In this document: positions 1-4,982 of the stretch, one piece after another
Position numbering within the stretch: the stretch's first letter is position 1
How the letters are laid out: every line of letters begins with the position of its first letter
Assembly: GCA_003218935.1 (NCBI GenBank)
Contig: QHPA01000120.1
Span: 1-6,532 of the forward strand
Length of the DNA stretch: 6,532 nt
From: Verrucomicrobiota bacterium
Lineage (GTDB): Bacteria > Verrucomicrobiota > Verrucomicrobiia > Limisphaerales > AV2
Direction of reading: 5' to 3'
Made by a program: the position numbers and the translations under genes
The notes under the pieces: generated by a model
The model's database searches: none
What the model saw: only the letters and a program-made list of their open reading frames with translations
What the model was told of the DNA's origin: nothing

Positions 1-2
1 GC

Positions 3-365
3 GTGAAACATCTTCGCCGCTCGTTTTCGACCGCGACCATCCTCGCCTTGTCCGGTCTCGCCTCTGTCGCGGGTCTGTTACTGGCTGCTCTCCTCTCGCG
101 CGAGAGTCTTCTGCCCGCTGACTCCCGCGGCTGGCTGGTGCTGATCGCTCTGGCGTTGGTCAGCCAGGTCGCTGGGCAGGGACTCATCGCTTACGCGTTC
201 GCGCATCTGCCTGTGTCCTTTTCGTCGTTGAGCCTCCTCTTGCAGCCGGCCGTCGCCGCTCTGCTCGCGTGGTTCATCCTCCATGAATCGCTGCGCCCGC
301 TGCAAATCGCCGGCGGCTGCGTCATCCTCGGCGGAATCGCCCTCGCCAGTCGAGCCAGCCGATAA
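3..365 (+). CDS. EamA/DMT-family transporter, C-terminal part (5' end outside window)
   Basis: This is the end of an inner-membrane drug/metabolite-type permease; family members export or import small metabolites, and the substrate cannot be told. The 120 visible residues form four hydrophobic segments, at about 11-33, 43-69, 73-95 and 99-117, matching the last helices of an EamA domain. The typical EamA signature is present: QPAVAALLAWFILHE followed by LQIAGGCVILGGIALA. Full-length members have about 10 helices and 280-310 residues, so more than half the gene lies left of the window. The GTG at position 3 is therefore probably an internal valine codon and not the start. The gene ends with TAA and faces the beta-propeller gene tail-to-tail, with 34 bases between the stops. 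The family is confident; the function is not. Confidence 0.85.
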   Translation: MKHLRRSFSTATILALSGLASVAGLLLAALLSRESLLPADSRGWLVLIALALVSQVAGQGLIAYAFAHLPVSFSSLSLLLQPAVAALLAWFILHESLRPLQIAGGCVILGGIALASRASR

Positions 366-399
366 AAAAACTGTTCTGCGGGCAGATGCCTGTGCTCTC

Positions 400-1701
400 T
401 CACTTCTCGATGCGATAGAGATGCGTCCTGGTCCGCAGGAGAAACGCGCTGCCCGCAATCGCGGGCGACGCCATGAAGCCGTCTTCGAGTTGATTCTCGG
501 CGAGAACTTTGAACTGCCGTCGGGCCTCAATCACCGTCGTCTTGCCTTCCTCGCTGAAAAAGTAAATGCGCCCCTCGGCATAAACCGGCGACGCCGAGTA
601 GTTGCCGCCGACCCGCTCGCGCCAGACTTCCGTGCCGGCCTTCGCGTCGAGGCAACTCGCCACGCCGCCATCGTCGATGCCAAAGAGTAAATCCTCCACC
701 AGCAACAGCGACGGTTTCTTCGGCGCGTTGCGTTTCGTTTTCCAGACGACTTGCAACTGCCGCTTGGCGTCCGGGGCCGAATCCGTGTTCGCGTCCATGA
801 CCTCGCCAGCTTTGCCGGGCCTGATGGCGAGAATCTCGCCGTTGGACCAGCCGGTCGGGACAAAAATCATCCCGTGACCGACCACCGGCCGCGTGCCGGC
901 CGAATGGCTGGTGCGCTCTTCGACGCGCCAGATTTCCCTGCCGGTCAGCGGCTCGTAAGCGTAGGTCGCCTTCGCGCCCTGACTGATCAGGAGTGGCTGG
1001 TCATCCAAAACCGCCACCTGCGGCGTAGCGAAAGCCTTGCGCAGGTCCCCCTCCGTCTGCGGCTTGCCGTCCGCGTCGAGGTCTTTGAAATCAATGGAGC
1101 GTTCCCTCCGCCAGACCGTTTTGCCGGTCTGCTTGTCCAGGGCAACCACGAACTGATGGTCGCTCCCGTCGAAATTGATGATGAGCAGGTCCCCGTAAAG
1201 AATCGGCGACGAACCCGCGCCGCGGAAATGGTTGCAGACGAAATCACGCCGTTCCCAAAGAACTTTGCCCGTCTTTGTCTCGAGGCAGGCGGTGCCCGGC
1301 GAACCGAAGCTCACGTAAATCCTCCCCTCCTCGATCGCCGGCGTCGGTGACGCGTAGCTGTTGAACGCGTGGCAGAACTGCGGCTTCTCGACCTCAAAGA
1401 TTTTCTGGTCCCGCAGAATGTTTCCACTGTCACGATCCAGGCAAACGACGGACAACTCGTGCCCGTCCTCCGTCGCCGTCGTCAGCCAGACTTGATTGCC
1501 CCAGACGACCGGCGACGACCAGCCCTTTCCGTGGATCGCCGCCTTCCATTTCACGTTTTCGGTTTCGCTCCAGTTCAGCGGCAGCCCATTGGAATCGGAA
1601 TGTCCGTCGCCGTTTGGCCCGCGAAATTGCGGCCAGCAGTCGTTTGCCCGTCCGGCGCCAATAGCCAAAGTGGCGAGCGCCAGAGAGAGAATTCGCGTCA
1701 T
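400..1701 (-). CDS. Secreted PQQ-like beta-propeller protein (BamB-like repeats)
   Basis: The 433-residue protein starts with a signal peptide: MTR, a hydrophobic stretch at about 4-15, and a probable cleavage after AGRA near residue 19. It should act in the periplasm or outside the cell. The mature protein opens with WPQFRGPNGDGHSD (23-36), the usual start of planctomycete and verrucomicrobial PQQ-like repeat proteins. Propeller blades repeat the pattern SP-x-DGRIYV...CLDxxTGKxxW, seen at about 116-149, 161-197, 224-258, 347-360, 368-382 and 409-424. A DLDADG loop (207-212) resembles a calcium-binding EF-hand loop. No dehydrogenase catalytic residues can be recognised, so it may be a non-enzymatic scaffold; I do not assign a substrate. 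The ATG at 1701 is the only start candidate after an in-frame TAA, and no Shine-Dalgarno sequence precedes it. It lies 59 bases downstream of the amidotransferase gene on the same strand and may be cotranscribed with it. Confidence 0.85.
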   Translation of the reverse strand: MTRILSLALATLAIGAGRANDCWPQFRGPNGDGHSDSNGLPLNWSETENVKWKAAIHGKGWSSPVVWGNQVWLTTATEDGHELSVVCLDRDSGNILRDQKIFEVEKPQFCHAFNSYASPTPAIEEGRIYVSFGSPGTACLETKTGKVLWERRDFVCNHFRGAGSSPILYGDLLIINFDGSDHQFVVALDKQTGKTVWRRERSIDFKDLDADGKPQTEGDLRKAFATPQVAVLDDQPLLISQGAKATYAYEPLTGREIWRVEERTSHSAGTRPVVGHGMIFVPTGWSNGEILAIRPGKAGEVMDANTDSAPDAKRQLQVVWKTKRNAPKKPSLLLVEDLLFGIDDGGVASCLDAKAGTEVWRERVGGNYSASPVYAEGRIYFFSEEGKTTVIEARRQFKVLAENQLEDGFMASPAIAGSAFLLRTRTHLYRIEK

Positions 1702-1760
1702 GTTGGGATACGGGTGCTCAACGCCGATTTAACATTTTAACGGTTCAACGATCAACTGGT

Positions 1761-2342
<582 letters not shown>

Positions 2343-2387
2343 ATTGCCGAGGAAACCTAGCGCACGAAGTCGGATTTGAAAACCAGG

Positions 2388-2424
2388 AATTGTCCCGATT
2401 GGGCCTCCCCATTCGTCGTATCAT
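2388..2424 (+). promoter_or_regulatory. Putative ECF-type promoter P1 (first of two tandem copies)
   Basis: This 37-base element has a -35-like TGTCCC at 2391-2396, a 17-base spacer, and a -10-like CGTC at 2414-2417 within CATTCGTCGTATCAT. ECF sigma promoters typically have such short TGTC/CGTC-like boxes, and the motif I recall for ECF42 sigma factors is TGTCGA plus CGA/TC. The element recurs 63 bases downstream with the same internal spacing. Transcription would start near 2425. The element lies outside genes, between the divergent pabA and YciI genes. The target sigma factor is inferred to be the one encoded downstream in this window. Confidence 0.6.
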
Positions 2425-2450
2425 CTGGGAAAGGAATCAAAACGCAAAAT

Positions 2451-2487
2451 AATTGTCCTGACCACGCTCGCTCATTCGTCGCATCAT
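2451..2487 (+). promoter_or_regulatory. Putative ECF-type promoter P2 (second tandem copy)
   Basis: This second copy has TGTCCT at 2454-2459, a 17-base spacer, and CGTC at 2477-2480 within CATTCGTCGCATCAT. It matches the first copy at 27 of 37 positions. The matches are concentrated in the two boxes (AATTGTCC-x-GA and CATTCGTCG-x-ATCAT), while only 3 of 11 middle positions match. Conservation of boxes but not spacer is what promoter selection would give. The predicted start near 2488 leaves a leader of about 40 bases before the YciI start codon. Confidence 0.62.
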
Positions 2488-2496
2488 TAAGCGAGC
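2466..2496. repeat. Perfect 7-base inverted repeat framing the P2 -10 block
   Basis: GCTCGCT (2466-2472) and AGCGAGC (2490-2496) are perfect reverse complements separated by 17 bases that contain the complete conserved CATTCGTCGCATCAT block. It could be an operator around the -10 region of P2, or a leader hairpin in transcripts that begin at P1. At P1 the same position has a shorter pair, TCCC (2406-2409) and GGGA (2427-2430), also separated by 17 bases. Confidence 0.45.
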
Positions 2497-2515
2497 AAAA
2501 CACGCAACCAAACAA

Positions 2516-2520
2516 AAGGA
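2516..2520 (+). promoter_or_regulatory. Ribosome binding site of the YciI gene
   Basis: AAGGA lies 6 bases before the ATG at 2527 and 9 bases before a second in-frame ATG at 2530, so either could be the start. It is the clearest Shine-Dalgarno sequence in the window; the following VOC gene and the two minus-strand genes to the left lack one. Confidence 0.6.
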
Positions 2521-2526
2521 AAGAAA

Positions 2527-2937
2527 ATGATGAGCGCCCAAACGCAAAAAGGATACATGCTGATATTTCGCGGCACGGACTGGCACAAAGGCCTCTCGCC
2601 GGAAGAAATGCAACAGATCGCGGGCCAGTGGAAAAGCTGGTTCGACCGGTTGACCGGGCAGGGCAAGGCCAGCGCTGGAAACCCGCTGGAAAACGAGGGC
2701 AAGATCGTTTCCGGAAAGAATGGGCGGGTGGTTGCCGATGGCCCGTTTGCGGAATCCAAGGAAGCGATTGGAGGTTACTTCCTGCTTCAAGTGAACAGTC
2801 TCGACGAGGCGGTGGCCATCGCCAAAGACTGTCCGGGTCTGGCCTATGGCGCGGTGGTGGAAGTCAGGCCCGTCGCTGAGGAATGTCCCATCGCCGAGGA
2901 GGCTCGAGCCGAAGCGCAGTTCGCACAACATGGTTAA
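2527..2937 (+). CDS. YciI/DGPF-domain protein, partner of ECF42-type sigma factor
   Basis: This 136-residue soluble protein carries the YCII-related fold. The hallmark DGPF is at 71-74, in the context GRVVADGPFAESKEAIGGYF, followed by LLQVNSLDEAVAIAKDCP and ending in VEVRPV (111-115). DGPF proteins are dimeric alpha/beta-barrel proteins whose biochemical role is not established; their gene linkage to ECF42 sigma factors is well documented. The protein is slightly longer than the core domain, with a charged alanine/glutamate-rich tail (about 117-136). There is no signal peptide, so it should be cytoplasmic. It is the first gene after two tandem ECF-like promoters, and the VOC gene follows after 23 bases, suggesting an operon. 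A Met-Met start leaves a 3-base ambiguity. Confidence 0.9.
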   Translation: MMSAQTQKGYMLIFRGTDWHKGLSPEEMQQIAGQWKSWFDRLTGQGKASAGNPLENEGKIVSGKNGRVVADGPFAESKEAIGGYFLLQVNSLDEAVAIAKDCPGLAYGAVVEVRPVAEECPIAEEARAEAQFAQHG

Positions 2938-2960
2938 TTACCCCCTGAATCACCAAAACT

Positions 2961-3407
2961 ATGACCACAACAAAAAACAATTCCATTGTTCAACCCTACC
3001 TGTCCTTCGACGGCCGCTGCGAGGAGGCGGTCGAGTTCTACCGCCGCGCGCTCGGCGCCGAGGTAACGATGCTGATGCGCTTCAAGGACAGCCCTGAACC
3101 CGCTCAACCCGGCATGTGCCCGCCCGGTTCCGGGGACAAGGTGATGCACGCGAGCTTCCGCATCGGCGATACGACGGTGATGGCTTCCGACGGTCAATGC
3201 GGAGGGCGGCCGGGCTTCCAGGGCTTTTCGCTGTCGCTCACGGTGCCGAATGAGGCCGATGCCGATCAGCTGTTCGCTGCTCTGGCTGACGGCGGGCAGG
3301 TGCAGATGCCTTTGACCAAGACGTTTTTTTCCCCGCGCTTCGGCATGGTCGCTGACCGCTTCGGCGTGTCCTGGATGATCCACGTGGCGTCTGCGCCGCA
3401 AAACTGA
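2961..3407 (+). CDS. VOC-superfamily protein, PhnB-like
   Basis: This 148-residue cytoplasmic protein belongs to the vicinal-oxygen-chelate (glyoxalase/bleomycin-resistance) superfamily, PhnB-like branch. Diagnostic stretches are PYLSFDGRCEEAVEFYRRAL (12-31), HASFRIGDTTVMASD (63-77) and the C-terminal FFSPRFGMVADRFGVSWMI (122-140). Members often carry names such as 3-demethylubiquinone methyltransferase or PhnB from old annotation; the reaction of this branch is generally unknown, and I do not assign a substrate. The length is normal and nothing seems truncated. No Shine-Dalgarno sequence precedes the ATG. The gene sits 23 bases after the YciI gene and is probably cotranscribed with it. VOC, YciI and SRPBCC proteins repeatedly occur together with this type of sigma factor, which supports a shared regulon. 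Confidence 0.88.
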   Translation: MTTTKNNSIVQPYLSFDGRCEEAVEFYRRALGAEVTMLMRFKDSPEPAQPGMCPPGSGDKVMHASFRIGDTTVMASDGQCGGRPGFQGFSLSLTVPNEADADQLFAALADGGQVQMPLTKTFFSPRFGMVADRFGVSWMIHVASAPQN

Positions 3408-3491
3408 ACGATTTCCAAAATCGTCGGCGGCCAGTTCGAGCAGGGATTGGCGGCGATGAAATCGGTGGCGGAAGCAGCGCCCAAGCAATAG
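3408..3491 (+). pseudogene. Relic of an SRPBCC-domain gene (C-terminal 27 codons)
   Basis: Directly after the VOC stop codon and in the same frame, 27 codons run to a TAG at 3489-3491. They contain KIVGGQFEQGLAAMKSVAE. This closely resembles the last helix of SRPBCC/polyketide-cyclase-like proteins, whose C-termini commonly read like (M)VGxxFExGLAxLKxxAE. There is no start codon and the upstream part of the roughly 150-residue domain is missing. SRPBCC genes are frequent neighbours of YciI, VOC and ECF42 genes, so a deletion that removed most of such a gene and left its tail fits. The match is from memory of the family, not an alignment, and an assembly collapse would look the same. Confidence 0.5.
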
Positions 3492-3628
3492 CGCGGCGAA
3501 TCGTCCGGGAAGAACAGCTCGCGAATTTGAACGCGCGACCCTCGGGCAGTGTCCTGATCTGCTGTAGTGCGCCCTTGTGAGCGCATCCGCCGGCCCGCAG
3601 ACCCGGCGATACAATTGGAAAGCAACGA
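3492..3628. other. Intergenic stretch before the sigma factor gene
   Basis: No gene is supported here in any frame. TGTCCTGA at 3550-3557 equals the -35 box of P2, but no CGTC follows at the right distance, so a promoter is not called. GGAAAG at 3617-3622 lies 6 bases before the GTG start of the sigma gene and is a plausible, weak ribosome binding site. Confidence 0.5.
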
Positions 3629-4927
3629 GTGAATCCATCCGAGATCAACAGCCAGGAACCACAGGAAGTGTCCCAGGTGGTGGAGCATCTTTTCCGTCAT
3701 GAGGCGGGAAAGATGGTCGCCACCTTGACGAGGATTTTCGGCGTCGAGCACCTCAGCCTGGCCGAAGACGTGGTCCAGGAAGCGCTGGCCAGAGCGTTGC
3801 AGACCTGGCCGTTTTACGGCGTTCCGAAAAATCCTGCCGCGTGGATCATGCGGGCTTCCCGCAACCTGGCGCTGGATGTGGTCCGGCGCCAAAAAGTCTT
3901 CCGCGACAAGGAAGGTGAAATCATCCGGTTGATGGAGGGACATAGCCCCGCGCCCGACGTTGCGATTTTCCCCGACCAGGAACTTGCTGACGACCGTCTG
4001 CGAATGATGTTCGTGTGCTGCCATCCGCTCGTTCCAGCGGAGGCGCAAGTCGCGCTCGCATTAAATACCCTCTGCGGCTTCAGTGTGGCGGAAATCGCAC
4101 GGGCATTTCTGACGACCGAGGCGGCGATGGCCAAGCGGTTGACACGGGCGAAACAAAAGATTCGCGAGGCACGGATTTCTTTCGAGATACCCGAAGGGGA
4201 GGAGTTGGCGCGGCGACTGGACGGTGTTTTGCAATCGCTCTACCTGCTTTTCAACGAAGGCTACAAAGCTTCCAGCGGCGAAAAGCTGGTTCGCGAGGAA
4301 ATCTGTCACGAGGCGATCCGCCTGACGGGTCTGCTGGCCGAACATCCGGCCGGCAACCAACCCAGGACCCATGCGTTGCTGGCGCTGATGCTGTTAAACG
4401 CCGCGCGCATCCCAACTCGCGTGGACGGTGCGGGCAACCTGCTTCTCCTCAAAGAGCAGGACCGGACGCGCTGGGACCAACCGATGATCGCGCGGGGCAT
4501 GTTTCACTTCGCGCAGTCGGCTGCGGGTGAAGAGATCACCGAGTATCATCTGCAAGCGGGCATCGCCGCCAGTCACTGCGCGGCGAAGGATTATGAGTCC
4601 ACGGACTGGCGGCAAATCCTGTCGCTGTATGATCGCCTGGTCGAATTCGATGATTCGCCGGTCATCGCCCTCAATCGTGCCATTGTGGTGGCAAACATTC
4701 ACGGGCCAGGAGCGGGCCTGGATGCGGTTGCGGCCATTCAAGGCAGGGAAAAGCTGGATTCGTATTACCTGCTTTATGCCGTGCTGGGCGAATTCGAGGC
4801 GCAATTGAACGATCCACTGGCTGCTGCCGGCTACTTCCGAAGATCGCTGCAACTGGCGGAGACCAGGTCGGAGCAATTGTTCCTGTCAAAAAGATTCCGG
4901 GCCTGCGAAGATCAAATCCACGCCTGA
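3629..4927 (+). CDS. ECF sigma factor with long C-terminal regulatory extension (ECF42-type)
   Basis: This 432-residue RNA polymerase sigma factor directs transcription from specific promoters. The sigma-2 region spans about 14-90, with LAEDVVQEALARALQTWP (44-61) and the -10-contacting PAAWIMRASRNLALDVVRR. The sigma-4 region spans about 115-183 with the helix-turn-helix LCGFSVAEIARAFLTTEAAM (148-167). The DUF6596 region follows, with LDGVLQSLYLLFNEGYKAS (197-215) and LLNAARIPTRVDGAGNLLLL. A TPR-like tail lies at about 320-425, with DWRQILSLYDRL and SPVIALNRAIVVA. This order and length are those of ECF42 proteins, in which the extension, not an anti-sigma factor, controls activity. No anti-sigma gene is present here. 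The GTG start is chosen from the conserved N-terminal context and the GGAAAG before it. Its neighbours YciI and VOC are the expected targets. All parts appear intact. Confidence 0.93.
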   Translation: MNPSEINSQEPQEVSQVVEHLFRHEAGKMVATLTRIFGVEHLSLAEDVVQEALARALQTWPFYGVPKNPAAWIMRASRNLALDVVRRQKVFRDKEGEIIRLMEGHSPAPDVAIFPDQELADDRLRMMFVCCHPLVPAEAQVALALNTLCGFSVAEIARAFLTTEAAMAKRLTRAKQKIREARISFEIPEGEELARRLDGVLQSLYLLFNEGYKASSGEKLVREEICHEAIRLTGLLAEHPAGNQPRTHALLALMLLNAARIPTRVDGAGNLLLLKEQDRTRWDQPMIARGMFHFAQSAAGEEITEYHLQAGIAASHCAAKDYESTDWRQILSLYDRLVEFDDSPVIALNRAIVVANIHGPGAGLDAVAAIQGREKLDSYYLLYAVLGEFEAQLNDPLAAAGYFRRSLQLAETRSEQLFLSKRFRACEDQIHA

Positions 4928-4953
4928 ACGAAGGCTGAGCGTCACCCGGATGT

Positions 4954-4982
4954 GATTGACCAGCGGCGCCAAGCTGTCAAAA
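4954..4982. repeat. 29-base direct repeat, copy A (spans a stop codon)
   Basis: This copy matches 28 of 29 bases with 5075-5103. It lies in the convergent junction: it starts 26 bases after the sigma factor stop and covers the TGA (4977-4979 on the minus strand) of the secreted protein gene. It can fold into an 8-pair stem with one bulged C: TTGAC (4956-4960) plus AGC (4962-4964) against GCT (4973-4975) plus GTCAA (4976-4980), with an 8-base loop. No T-run follows the stem on either strand, so a standard intrinsic terminator is not clear. Confidence 0.75.

Noticed and set aside
366..399. Terminator between the convergent EamA and beta-propeller genes
   Set aside because: Only very short complementary stretches (CTGC/GCAG and GGCA/TGCC with 2-base loops) are present. 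The A-run at 364-370 could serve as a U-tract on the minus strand, but no proper stem precedes it.
751..1350. Plus-strand open frame of 199 codons opposite the beta-propeller gene
   Set aside because: It is an antisense shadow of a well-supported propeller gene, with no domain or start context of its own.
3550..3588. TGTCCTGA before the sigma factor gene, identical to the -35 box of P2, suggesting autoregulation
   Set aside because: No CGTC-like -10 occurs 17 bases later; the closest similarity (CGCATC) is 6 bases too far away. An 8-base match in a window of this size can be chance.
3266..4048. Long minus-strand open frame (260 codons) opposite the VOC and sigma genes
   Set aside because: It is antisense to two clearly conserved genes and to the SRPBCC-like tail, and its translation shows no recognisable domain. 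High GC keeps such frames open.
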